A DNA stretch of 64,000 nucleotides from Prionace glauca (Eukaryota > Chordata > Chondrichthyes > Carcharhiniformes > Carcharhinidae): assembly GCA_037974335.1 (NCBI GenBank), contig CM075760.1:36837609-36901608 (forward strand). Direction: 5' to 3'. Position 1 is the first letter of the stretch, and every line of letters starts with the position of its first letter. The notes beneath the pieces are model-generated. The model was not told where the DNA came from. It saw only the letters and a program-made list of their open reading frames with translations, and did no database searches. The position numbers and the translations under genes were made by a program. Shown one piece after another: positions 1 to 10,972 of this stretch.

Positions 1-24
1 TAATATTTCTTTGCTTTCTTACAG

Positions 25-331
25 GACATTGCGGAGGAGATTCTGTTTCACAGACACCGGCTGCAGTCACCGTCGCTGAAGGAGATGTTGTTCAGTTACT
101 CTGTAATTACACAGCTACAAGTACCAGCACTCCTTATTTATTCTGGTACCGACAGCATTCCAGCGGGTCCATGGAATTTCTGCTGAAGAGATATAGATAC
201 AGCGACAAAACAGAGATATCCCCAGGGGACCGTTTTACAGCGGAGCTCAATGAAACAACCCGCACCGTCCCGCTGCAAGTGTCTAAAACAGAGCTGACAG
301 ACTCCGGGGTGTATTACTGCGCACTGAGACC
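25..331 (+). CDS. T-cell receptor alpha/delta V segment, V exon
   Basis: This is the variable-domain exon of a germline TCR V segment. It begins after a pyrimidine-rich tract and an AG at 23-24 and stays open to the RSS. The translated domain has the framework-1 cysteine (LLCNY), the FWYRQ tryptophan stretch, a C''-D region with RFTAELNE, and the DSGVYYC motif with the second cysteine at 318-320, followed by ALRP. These are V-alpha/V-delta hallmarks; the WYRQ and the DSGVYYCAL end are unlike the VH farther along. The first two bases complete a codon split by the leader intron. The leader exon is outside the window. Alpha cannot be told from delta because sharks interleave both V sets. No stop or frameshift is seen, so it looks functional. 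Confidence 0.9.
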
Positions 332-370
332 CACAGAGACACAGAGCTGGGCTGAACCTGTACAAAAACT
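332..370 (+). promoter_or_regulatory. 23-bp-spacer recombination signal of the TCR V segment
   Basis: Heptamer CACAGAG (332-338), 23-bp spacer (339-361) and nonamer ACAAAAACT (362-370) directly follow the V coding end. The spacing is exact and the nonamer differs from the consensus only in its last base. A 23-RSS is the class carried by TRAV/TRDV segments. Confidence 0.93.
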
Positions 371-639
371 CTCAGAGCCTCACGCAACATAACGGATCAG
401 AGTGAGTCTGAAATGAAACCTGAAATCGTGGTGATTTCTCAATCTTTTACTGAGAATATTTTTATTAATAACAAATATGTTGCAAAATTAAAACATCGAG
501 ACACTTAAAAGAATGAGCTTGAGAATATTTTTGTAAATTTTAATGTCCCGAAGTGTTTTATGTAATAAACACAGCAGCTATTTTTGGACTCACAATGATA
601 TTATTTCATTCAGTAATATTGTAGTGCTCTGGCTGTGTC

Positions 640-960
640 AGTCATTGTGATTGGTGAACACATTCCGAACAGGATGTTTCTCATGCTGTTTTTGGAAACA
701 GTGACCATGTGGCACCTCCACCTGAGGGGGAAGACGGTACCCCAGATTTAACAGGTCATCGAGAGGCTGACAGCTCTGCCGGTGCAGCATTTCTAAACAC
801 TGCGCTGTCTCCTCGGTAAGTTCCCGGAGTATTGTTCCGGATAGATTGCTGATGTCTCCTGGAGTGGAAGGAATTTCTGAAGGGACTGGAGACAGAATTC
901 GGGAAGTCTCGGGGAGTGGTGTCCACTCATTAACCCGATCTGGGCAAAACAAACTGAAAT
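640..960 (-). repeat. Interspersed repeat copy, SINE-like, minus orientation
   Basis: Read on the minus strand, this stretch resembles a repeat I know from shark and fish DNA, with a core that runs 'atgctgcaccggcagag' then a 'gttaaa...ccctcaggtgga' block. Family name not assigned. No gene is seen between 371 and 1140. Confidence 0.5.
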
Positions 961-1139
961 AACGAAAACGAAATTAAAACCAAACATTATTGGTTCCCGT
1001 GGAATCAGGAAGGCAATGAACGCAACCTGTACAAAAGGTATCCGTCGGAAAAAGAGATCGTACTTTTAATGATGTAGCGCCTTTCACAGACTCCAGAGGT
1101 CAAATGGGACTTGTGAACCTAAGGAATTTCATTTTCAGT

Positions 1140-1265
1140 GTAGAACATAGAACATTACAGCGCAGTACAGGCCCTTCGGCCCTCGATGTTGTGCCGGCCA
1201 GTGGGACCAATCTAATGACCCTCTAACCTAAACTATTCCAATCTTATCCATATGCTTATAGTTGT
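1140..1265 (-). repeat. 3' end of a CR1/L2-like LINE or dependent SINE, minus orientation
   Basis: The segment opens with 'tagaacatagaacattacag' followed by 'gcccttcggccc', which in reverse complement is the standard tail of shark non-LTR elements (gggccgaagggc..., then an A/T-rich end). Too short for coding sequence. Confidence 0.6.
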
Positions 1266-2650
1266 AGTGATGTTACAAACTTCATCACCGCAGGAGGCAG
1301 TAGGAATTCTCAATCAGAAATTCTCATCACTCTGATCCTGGAGTAAAGGGATTGGGGAATTCAAATATGTGCCGGTTACATTGAACTTGTCGCAAATTTG
1401 AACCAAATAATGGACACCTCTCTCTCTCTTTCTGTCTTTTCACCCATCCTCGCTCTCTTTCTGCTGCATTGAGGAGCCATATTGACGATCTATATTGTCT
1501 TGAACGTCGTACTCAGGCTACCCAATGACATTAGGATACAACGCTCTATAGAGTTCACTCTCTAAGTCTCCTGTTCCCACCTCATCCTCCAGGCATCATG
1601 CCTTGACGTGGCGCTAGGTGACCACAGATTTCCATTAGATTGCTCATGATTATGCCTGACAAATTACTGCAGTGGCTTTCATTACCTCCTGCAGTATGAG
1701 TGACCAGGAACCTGTTCTGTTCTCACCACCTGTGATTAGGCATACTGGAAGAATTCAGACCCTGATATTCAACACTTGGTGACAAGGAGAACACATTACA
1801 AAGCCACGATATTTTAACCCCAGGGTTTTAAACTCCAGCCCCCGCAATCTAACCAGAACTGGTTCATCCGAGGAAGCGAGATTAAAATTAAACCTGGATT
1901 GGGGATAATAAAGAGACAACAACTCACGTGTGGCCTATAGAACAGGACTCAGTCCATCCATCCTCCTCTGGAGAAAAGCCCCTTGTCCAAGGATTCCCAG
2001 TCCCATTGCAGTCTTCAAAATTCAAATTCCTGGGGAGAAGAGAAAATCATTCATTAAAATATCTGAAAATGTTTAAAGTAAACAGCACGAGAGCCCAGGA
2101 TTCCCCCTTCTCAGTTACACTGTCTCTCAGTAAAATCTCAATATTAATTCATGGGGAAAAGAGAGAGAAATATATTAAAATACCAGAAAATGTTTAAATT
2201 ATCTCTTTCTGTCTCTTTATTTAGGTCTTCTGTCTCTCTCTCTCTCTCTCAGTAATTTCATTGCAGTGTTAATGTTAGCCTTGTGACAGCAATACATACA
2301 TTTTAAAACTTTCAACTTTAAACCCTATCTGTGACTCTGTGTGAATTCAGAGCCCAGGTCAGTGCCAGATTGAGAGGGGGGTCAGTATTGAGCAGAATGG
2401 ACAGACAGTTAGATAGAAAGTTTGAAGAAACTACAGGGAGTGTTTGGAAACATGTTGGGGGTTGTGGAAAGTTCAGTGTGTAACAAGCTGAGGGAAGGGG
2501 TTTCGAGTTCACATCTTGCTGCTGTTTGGGGCAATGGGAGTTGCCTTTGCATTTCCAGGGAGCTGTGAACCCTCAGGGCTTTCTGCCTGTCTCTGTTTGA
2601 ACAGTTTAATATGTTTAAACACTCAGACCTCTGGCCCTTGTTGGGAATGA
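1266..2650. other. Intergenic stretch, no gene recognised
   Basis: No conserved coding frame. A local direct duplication is visible: a block near 2030-2075 with 'attaaaatatctgaaaatgt' recurs near 2160-2200 as 'attaaaataccagaaaatgt'. A short CT microsatellite lies at about 2230-2250. Confidence 0.5.
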
Positions 2651-2800
2651 TGTGGGTATGCCGGCATTGGACTGGCGCAAACACAGTTTTTTAATTCACC
2701 TGACGAAGAGGGTAACCTCGAAAGCTTGCTTGCTTGTGAGAATATTATCAAATAAATCGGTTGGACTAAAACCTGGTGTTGTCAGACTTTTTACCTGGTT
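2651..2800 (+). repeat. Shark interspersed repeat with 'cgaaagctt...aataaa' core, plus orientation
   Basis: Contains 'atgccggcattggactgg', then a 'cctgacgaagagg...cgaaagctt' block, 'caaataaatcggttggact' and 'acctggtgttgtcagactt'. The same family lies in reverse at 34198-34330 and as a relic near 20630-20700. Confidence 0.6.
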
Positions 2801-2829
2801 GGGAATATCAGAATATCTCACTGCCCAGC

Positions 2830-3830
2830 CCCCCAGTACACACACCCCCCCAAACCCCCACCCTGTGTGTGTGTTGTCCCAAGTCTGGAGAATTCCCCAC
2901 AGTCCCTTGAAAGTTTTTAACCTCCCTCTGAGAAAACCCCCCCTTTTTAAAACAAATTCCCTGTGGTGCACAGCAAGATCCCACAGGACACAGTCAGCTG
3001 TGTGGAGTGTTTTTTACTTTGGGAAATGTTTATATATAGAGAGAGAGAGTGAGGCAGAGAGAGGCTGAGGCAGAAATTAAACTGACAACAATTCACATTG
3101 GGGTTTTCTTTCATATTTTATTAAGAGATGAAATATAGATGGGAATGTGTGGGGAGAGGGGAGGGGGTGCAGGGATTGGGAAGAACACTGGAGAGACAGA
3201 GACAGGGAAATTCTATAGCCCCCCCCCCCCAAACCAAATAGAAATTCCTGGGAAAACAGAGAAAAGAATCTGGAGTCAGATAGCTCAGAAACAGGCCCTT
3301 CGGCCCACCAGCTCAATGCTGGCCCATCAAATCCCAATCTATACTCCTCCCATTCCCCAGCACTTGCTCCGTAGCCTACGATGCCTCGGAGATTAAAGTG
3401 CTCGAATTTACCCAACCCCCTTTCCAGCTTTTACCTTGAACCCTACTCTGCGGTCCCTGAGCCAGATCTCGTTTCAAAATAAAATGTGTGGTCGCTGTCG
3501 CAGTGCGGGGCAAAGGTCAGAGGCCCAGTGTGTGCACAGCAAGATCCCACAGCAGCAGCAATGTGAACCTGAATCAGATAGGACACAGTCACCACACGCT
3601 CTCACCTGCTGTGAGCCCCCTTTCCCACTCCCCACCCTGTGTGTCTGCATTGTCCCAAATCTCCAGAAAAGCTGGAACTACTCCTTAAAACACAGCAAAC
3701 CCTTTTTTAAAACAAAATCCCTGTGTGCACAGGAAGATCCCACAAGGTGCAGTCAGCTGTGCTGAGTTTTTTAATTTGGGAAATGTTTACACAGAGGGAG
3801 AGAGAGGCTGAGACAGTGAAATCCCCCCCC
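2830..3830. repeat. Diverged tandem duplication of a SINE-like block
   Basis: A block at about 2850-3070 (cccaccctgtgtgtg..., poly-T/A run, 'cagcaagatcccacag', 'gtcagctgtg', 'tttgggaaatgttta', GA-rich end) is repeated at about 3635-3815 in the same order. Between them, 3286-3400 holds a reverse LINE-tail fragment with 'caggcccttcggcccacc', and 3515-3600 another 'cacagcaagatcccacag' copy. No gene found. Confidence 0.5.
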
Positions 3831-4190
3831 CCCCCGCAATCCCCCCCGCAATCCCCCAAACCATCACAATTCAACTGGAGCCCCTGTCCCTCACTGAGGC
3901 CCCCCTCCCTCTAACAGCCTGTGTCTCTCCCCCTGCATCTAACCCACACCTCCAGCTGTTTCCATCCCTCCCTCTTACCCTCCCTCCCTGTCTCTGTCTC
4001 CCATCTACTACAGAAGAGACAGAGAGAGAGAGAAACAGACTGGGAGAGAGAGAGAGACAGAAAAACAGACAAGAGAGACAAGGAGAGAGAGAAACAGAAA
4101 GACAGAGTGACAGGGAGAGGGAGAGACAGGAGAGAAAGGGAGAGGAACAGAGACAGGGACAGAGAGAGAGATTTGATATTGAATTGTGTG
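3810..4190. repeat. Low-complexity C-rich and GA-rich tract
   Basis: Runs of C at 3820-3860 are followed by pyrimidine-rich DNA and then a roughly 170-bp GA/CA purine tract from about 4015 to 4180. Frames across it encode only Arg/Glu/Asp or Ser/Leu runs on the two strands and are not genes. Confidence 0.8.
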
Positions 4191-4399
4191 CGGTCACATT
4201 ATTGAGTGTCCTGTAATTTGGTGATTGTTTTATACAGAGAGGCAGAGAGAGAGGTGAAGGCAGTGACATTCTCTCCCTGGCACCCCGGCAAGCTCAAAGA
4301 CACTGCAGACACAAACTGCTTTGGTAAGTTTCCCAACATCTCCGTCTCTCTCTCTGTCTCTGTGTGTCTCTATCTCTCTCCCAGTAACTTTATTGCAGT

Positions 4400-6460
4400 G
4401 TTAATGTGAGCCTTACATGTGACACTAATGAGCAGCGGCCGGGCCGGAGTGGGCAAGAGGTGACACTGGGTGGTGTAGTGCCTGGGAGTGTTACAGCGAC
4501 CCCTGGTGGCCAGGAAGGGAAATAGCAGCAGGACTGTCTCTGTCCAAAGGCTTCCCCCGTTCAGCTGCTCAGAGACACTGGGAACTTCTTCAACTGGAAA
4601 CTTCAGCTTCTCACATTCACCCCCTGTGTTCAGTCAATGTTTAATAGACAAGCTCTGTAGTGAAATCAGAATCAACTTGTTCACATCAAAGGGGATGGGA
4701 ATCTGAACCATTCTGCTCAAAAAGCTCTGCTTGCCTTGAAATTTCAATGGAAATGTTCAAGATGAGAATTTATAGATGGAACTCATGTTGCCTGTGGAAC
4801 GCTGATGATGCCACAATAAGATCAGTACCGATATCTCACAGGGTTGTCTGACTGGAGAGATGTCAGAGATGGAGGGGTTAAATATAGAGCTACAGGGGCT
4901 GAAGCTCAGTTTGGTTAGAAATTGGCAGTACAAAGAACAAAGAAAGTTACAGCCCTGGAACCTTTTACTATTGTTTGTCAGCATCAGGTAGACCAGGAGT
5001 TAGGGAGAAAAACAGGCATCTACCATTTCAGCCGTTTCATTCTGACGGGAAACATGAAATTCATCTCGGAGTTAAAGCATTGAGCTGACTATTTTCTGCT
5101 GACTGCTGAATGGCCTCTCCTGCGCTGTAACCTTTTCTCTGCGTTCTATCAAGGAAATCTGATTCAAGTTAAAACAGAAGCCGTTTCACATAATTTCTGA
5201 GTCACTTCAGTTACGATTTCACCAGATTTTTAACTCTATGCATCACACTCATCGTTTTTTATTTTCCTCCTCTTCCCTTTCCATTGGTTCTGAATTTTCT
5301 GTGCTTTTTATTCTTGTTGTAAGTCTCAGCTGCGTCTTCCTCTCATTCCGATTTTGCATGTTAACTTCTCTTTTACGACTTTATTTCCAATTCTCTTCAT
5401 TTTAACCTGTTTTAATTTTCTGTTTCGGGATATGTTTTGGTCTATTTTCCCCTACCCGTGGACTTTGCTACCACGGTTATTGAAACCTCGATATTCCAGA
5501 CCCTGCCCCAGTTATAATTGCATTGGACCATGTCTATATTCCTGTTAGCTGACACGTTAATTACGGCATTAACCCTGACTATTTGTTATTGCATGCAACG
5601 ATATTTGAATTGATACTGCGTTAACCAGTCACATTTTGCATCAAACTATGACTGACACTGTTCAAATTATGGTCTGTTCTGTCACAGCTATTCCCGCTTC
5701 AGTGTATTTATTTTTTATATATATATTGCATGGACAGTGTCTCTGTTCCCAGTGCACTTTGTGATAATATTTCTAATCCAGGTTTCAGAACTTTTTTCAT
5801 CTGATGGTGTTTGTGTTTATTTTACACGGGGCCATTTGACAAATGTGAGGACATCAGAGACTCCGAACGCGAGTATTTGGAGGCCTTCACTGCCTTTGTA
5901 GCTCAGCTGGACAAAGGAAGCATTGCACAGTTTCCATATGGCCCAGAATTTAAATGGAACTATCTCCAGCTGCAGAGACTCCCTCCCTCCATCAGAGCTG
6001 GTCGTGATTTATAATAGTTCACTGAAATACTTTGGGAGCATTATACACTGATGAATAAACCAAATGCAAGAGCTGATCTGGCACCAGAAAACAGTCAACA
6101 GTTGGTAGTGTGTCAGAGATTGGAAGTGACAATATTTGGTTAAACATCGGACGACAGTTCAGTGTCTACCGCCATCCATTCCACTTGGAGGGGACACAAA
6201 GCCATGGTTTTGTGGAGATAGGCAAAACACAAAATCTGTTGTCCTCAATCGGCCCAAATGCAAAATGTAATTATCCACGCTGCCGTTCTGGCAAGTGGAA
6301 CACATGAAATGGTGAGTTAATCTGTTTGTTTACTGAAGTGTGACGAAAGAGCAAGTTGTTACCTAATTGTCCCTCCAGAGACTCTCATTCAGAACAAATG
6401 AGGGCCTCTTTGAATGTGTCACAGAGAAGAGTTTTAAGCTTCTGAAAACCCTTTAGTTCC
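4400..6460. other. Intergenic stretch, one unexplained open segment
   Basis: No recognised gene. A frame from 5811 to 6014 reads FDKCEDIRDSEREYLEAF and continues with ordinary, non-repetitive composition, but I find no clear splice sites, homologue or partner exon. The 150 bp before the receptor exon at 6470 are similar to the DNA upstream of the matching exon at 55931-56000 and may be its promoter or 5' UTR. Confidence 0.35.
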
Positions 6461-6469
6461 TGAGAGGCG

Positions 6470-9243
6470 ATGCATGGGCCAGCGAAAGGTCTCTTCTATG
6501 CCATTTACTATCCTATTCTTGCTGCTATTGGTGTCCCTGGTAAGAGACAAATCTCAAAAAAAAGTTATTTACATTGTTTCGTTTCTAAAAAAAAAACAAT
6601 AATTTGGGTATCTTCTCTTTCAGGAACGGGCTAATTATTCTATTTAGCACTAATGAGTTTAAGGGACTCCAACGGGGTACTGACCTTTGTATATAGGTGC
6701 CTTATTTGATATTATACCGTATAATGGTAAATTCTATGCTTTACTTGATTGAGTCATAGAACATTCCAAGATATTATTCAACTTAATATGCTGCACAAAG
6801 GTAGAAATGCATTTAACTGGGTAGCCTAATTTGAACTATAATTGATAACTTTGCATCTGTTATATTGTTTAACTCTGAGTTTCATTAAAGGTAGCAAAAT
6901 TCGCTGGTGTTCTGAATGCAATTTTGGAACAATACCGCGTAACAGAGAAGTACCATGTATTTTCATGCCGTGATTTATTGGTGAATTAACTATTACATTG
7001 CATTCTTTGAATTAGATGAAATCCGATATTAAAGAAAAATCATATCATGATCACAAGAATTTGCAGTGCGGCAGCTGCAATGACTGAATAGTTACAATAC
7101 CATGATTGGTATTGTATACAATTGGTATACAATACTGGGCAGCCCCCAGTATTAATGTAGTCATAGGATTTAATTAAGGAAAGGTTTCAATCGGATGAAT
7201 GGACACTCAAGAGTTTAAATCTGTGATGCACGTTTTACTTGTGCTGATAAATTTCTACATTTGATTTCTCGTTTGGATATTTTTATGGGTGTCTGTGGCA
7301 AGGTCAACATTTAGAACCGAAGAATCAGAAGGAGGCCATTCGGCCCATCGAGTCTCCACCGACTATAATCCCACCCAGCCCTATCCCCTTAATCCCTCGT
7401 AATTACATTGCTAGTACCCCTGACACAAAGGGACAATTTAGCATGGCCAATTAACCTAACACTCACATCTTTGGACTGTGGGAGGAAATAGGACTGCCCA
7501 GGGGAAACCCATGCAGAAACGGGGAGAACATACAAACTCCACACAGTGTCTCGCAATTTAACCCGGGTTCCTGTCACTGTGAGGAAGAAGTGATAACCAC
7601 TGTGCCACCATGCCTCCCATTATTACTCATCTCTGATTGCCAGTGGAAAAGGTAAAGCTGCTCTTGTTTCTCTAGCCACTGCAGTACTTATGGGGGGAGC
7701 TTTCACAAAGACATTTAAAACCGAAGGACATAAGTAGATATTTCATACAAAATTTGATCAAAGAGTTAGGTTACAATGGAAGTCCTAAAGAGAGGTGGCG
7801 AGAAACAACCGTTGAGAGCGGAAGTTCCAGATATTAGGGCCTCGGCAGCTAAAGATGAAACTATGGTGGGATAAATATCAGGGACACCCAAGGGGACAGA
7901 GTTGGAGGTAAGCTGCAGGAAGCTACAAGGACCTGGGATGAAAATACTATGAAGGCATTGACAGATGAGGATGAGATTATTAAAAACGAGACACTGCTGT
8001 ACTGGGAATCAGTAAAGATCAGCGAGCATAGACTTGATTAATGTACTGGACCTGTTATGAACAACGGCATCAGTGGTAATTATTCCGAATGAGCTGAAGT
8101 TGGGTAACTAACCACGAGCTGACCAGGATACACAGTTTGTGGCGAGCTCAGATTGCAATGTTTTCTACAAATACACATGTTTAGTTCAGCTTTGGATATT
8201 GAACGAACACCAACTGCGGGAGTCTGAGGCAAAGGGTGAGATCAGGATCGATTTGGTAATTGATTGGATGAGTCAGTAACTGGTGTTTAGATTCCGCTCT
8301 GTAACGTTTCACTATTTTTTTACCTCTCACAGCCAACTTGTTGGCGATTGTAATCTTATGCCGAGGACGGTGTGGACTCTCCCGGTGCATCACCTACTAC
8401 CTGGTGGCGATTGCGGTGAGTGATTTCCTGGTCATCATTTCTGCCGTCATCCTCAATCGGATCGGTCGCATCTACTTTTCTAACAGTGTCCTATCCACCA
8501 CCCCCACCTGTAGAGCCAGCGCCTTGCTGGCCTTTGCCACTCGGGATGGTTCAGTTTGGTTGACTGTGGCTTTCACCATCGACCGTTTCGTGGCCATCTG
8601 CTGTCAGAGCCTGAAGACCAGATACTGCACCGAGAAAACAGCATTGTGGGTTATAGGAATAGTCTGTGCCCTCAGCTGTATGGAAAACTTCCCTTACTAC
8701 TTTGTCTACCAGCCTTTATACATCCTGGATGGGGTGCCCTGGTTCTGCGATATGAAGGTTGCCTTCTACACATCGTCAGCCTGGCTGGCCTATGACTGGC
8801 TGGACAAAATCTTAACCCCGCTTCTTCCATTCCTCCTGATCCTGCTACTCAACACCCTGACTGTGAGACACATCTTAGGGGCCAGTAGAGCCCGCAGGAG
8901 ACTCCGAGGCACCGAGAACCAGGGAGATCCGGAGATGGAAAACCGCAGGAGGTCCATTGTCCTGCTCTTCGCCATCTCGATCAGTTTTCTTCTCCTATGG
9001 GCTACCTACGTCGGACATTTCCTCTATGCACGGCTCGCAGGTGCGGGTTACCTCACCAGCCTGAATTTCAATAGCCCTGACTATATCCTTCAAGAGGCAA
9101 CCAACATGTTCCAGTCTCTCAGTTCCTGCAACAATGTCTTTATCTATGCGGTGGCCCAGAACAAGTTCAGAGAGGAGCTGAAGAAATTACTAATTTGTCC
9201 CTTCACCACGCTCGCTGGTGGATTTCAACAGTGGAAAAAGTAG
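6470..9243 (+). CDS. GPR139-like G-protein-coupled receptor, two exons
   Basis: Class A receptor of the GPR139-like group known to be multiplied in sharks. Exon 1 is 6470-6539 (MHGPAKGLFYAIYYPILAAI, start of helix 1) and ends in phase 1 at a gtaaga donor. Exon 2 is 8333-9243 after a pyrimidine tract and CAG. Together they give about 326 residues. Visible parts are helix 1 (ANLLAIVILCRGRCGLS), helix 2 with SDFLVII, the helix-3 end FTIDRFVAICCQ (DRF in place of the usual DRY), helix 5 with ILTPLLPFLLILLLN, a basic loop SRARRRLRG, helix 6 and helix 7 with CNNVFIYAVAQ in place of NPxxY. The start was chosen because the minus-strand paralogue has an equal 70-base first exon. A poly(A) signal lies at 9675-9680. 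No defects seen. Ligand unknown; GPR139 itself senses aromatic amino acids. Confidence 0.88.
7315..7620 (-). repeat. tRNA-derived SINE, minus orientation, inside receptor intron
   Basis: Begins with 'aggaggccattcggcccat', runs through 'ttagcatggccaattaacc', 'tctttggactgtgggagg' and ends with a reverse tRNA-like head (acccgggttcctgtc..., 'taaccactgtgccacc'). This is the standard shark SINE read backwards. Confidence 0.8.
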
Positions 9244-9349
9244 CAATTATTTCGCAGGACCATCAGAGTGGGCCAGTGTGTAGCTGCCTCTGTTTCTCTG
9301 ACTCTCTTGATCTGTTTGTCAGTCTCTGTCTCGCTTGTTTGTTTCTCTC

Positions 9350-9440
9350 TTTATCTTTCTCGCTCTGTCTCTCTCTCTCTCTCCCACACACACTCACACT
9401 CACGCACTCACACACACACACACATACATACGCACATTCA
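9350..9440. repeat. CT then CA microsatellite
   Basis: About 30 bp of TC repeats followed by about 50 bp of CA-rich repeats, just after the receptor stop codon, hence probably in its 3' UTR. Confidence 0.85.
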
Positions 9441-9719
9441 GGAATTTGGAAGTCCCACGTTCAACATCCTACCCTTAATGTATTTAGGGTATCTCCTGTT
9501 GCACAAAGTGTTCCGTGTTGTCAATAGTCGGTGAGTCCTGAACTCAGGCGTGTCCAAATACTGGATGAGATGCGAAGCCACGTTCTGTATTTGCCCTCTC
9601 AAATGTGATGTCGTAATATTAAAACCCGATGGATGACAATGGAAGTTGTAAAATTTGTTAACAGGAGATAACAAAATAAACTGTAGATCGAGGCATTTAA
9701 AAATTGATCCTTGAGTATA

Positions 9720-9865
9720 GTGAAAATGGAAGGGAACTTAAACGTGGAATCAGAAGGGCTAAAAGGGGCCATGAAATGTATTTAGCAAATAGGAACAAGA
9801 GGAATTCCAACTTTTTTTATGCATGCAAGATGAGCAAAGGGATAGCAAGAACAGATTAGTTGCAC
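9720..9865 (+). repeat. CR1-like LINE fragment, linker between endonuclease and RT
   Basis: Translation of 'gaagggctaaaaggggccat' and following DNA resembles the Lys/Arg-rich linker (RKAKRGHEMYLANRNKR type) of CR1-like ORF2, as also seen at 16190-16290. Short and decayed. Confidence 0.5.
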
Positions 9866-9884
9866 GGGGGAGCAATAATAGTTG

Positions 9885-10175
9885 GGTAGTATTATTGCTA
9901 GACTATTAATCCAGAAACTCAGCCAATGTACTGGGACCATATTCTTGGATCGCGCTACAATAGATGGCGGAATTTGAATTCATAAACAAAAAATCTGGAA
10001 TTAAAAAAATTACCGATGATCTTGAAAACATTGTCGTTTGTCAAGAAAACCCAATTTGATCACTGATGTCCTTTAGGGGAGGAAATCTGCCTTCTTTACC
10101 TAGTCTTGCCTGCATGTGATTCAGGAGCCATGACAATGTGATTGACATTCAGTTGCCCTCTGTCAAGGGTAATTA
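9885..10175 (+). repeat. SINE-like interspersed repeat, plus orientation
   Basis: Contains 'ctattaatccagaaactcag', then 'ggcggaatttgaattca', 'tgatgtcctttaggggagga' and 'tgacaatgtgattgacattc'. Further members lie at 12820-13060, 14930-15075, 22765-23040 and, reversed, at 38430-38770. The 'gattcgaatccc'-like segment suggests a tRNA-derived head. Confidence 0.65.
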
Positions 10176-10179
10176 GGAA

Positions 10180-10680
10180 CTGATTCATGCCATGACTAAC
10201 TTTTTGATACATTTCATAATATTGAATTTTGGTGTCACCAGACGAGAGTCATTAGTCAGCCTGCTTGGCTTTTCCTTTGGTACTGACCTTTGTTTGAGTT
10301 TTTACCTGGTGCCATACATTGGCAACCTTCCTGCCGAGAGAGGACTCATGGAGATGTAAATACAACAGAGATTCTGTGCTGTCAAGGCATCTGGTTCTCC
10401 CTCTGCCAACTATTAGTATTGTCCAGAGGAAAGGGTCAAACAAGCACTATTTGGCACCAGCTCTGTTGTGGGAGTTGTCAGTGAGCTGTCTGAGAGACAA
10501 CAGATGAACACCTACAGGACTCCACTCCAGATCTTCTGTTAGGGTTTCCTGCCTCATCCTGCTTACCCTCCAAATCCTTCACAGGTAGAGGGCTATTTAC
10601 CTGTAGCTGAGTGAGGGACAATGTTGAGGACTCCCCAGAAAGCTCTCTCCCAAAGGTTAACCTTTGTGTCGCTACCTAGG
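10180..10680. other. Intergenic stretch, nothing recognised
   Basis: Between SINE-like copies; mixed composition, no conserved frame. I searched it for a first exon for the receptor at 10973 (a 'ctattcttgctgctattggt'-like segment) and did not find one. Confidence 0.4.
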
Positions 10681-10682
10681 AG

Positions 10683-10850
10683 CACTACGGTGGCATGGTG
10701 GTTAGTACTGCTGACTCACAGCATCACGGACCTCTGTTCAGTTCCAGTTTTGGGTCACTGTCTGTGTTGACTTTGTACATTTTCTCTGTGTCTGTACAGG
10801 TTTACTCCAGATGTTCCACTTTCCTCTCACACTCCAAAATACGTGCTGGT
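10683..10850 (+). repeat. tRNA-derived SINE, 5' part, plus orientation
   Basis: Starts 'ctacggtggcatggtggtta' with an A-box-like head and a degraded B-box, followed by the 'gtgttgactttgtacatttt' body typical of the shark SINE. It is cut off before the tail and ends in an A run. Confidence 0.75.
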
Positions 10851-10972
10851 TTAAAAAAAAATCAAATTGTTGTGTGTGTGTATTTTTTTTATTTTAACAC
10901 ATCGTTAGTCGAATTGGAAATTTTTTCCATTGAATCGTATCTAATTTTATTCTGTATTTCCCTCCCTGACAG

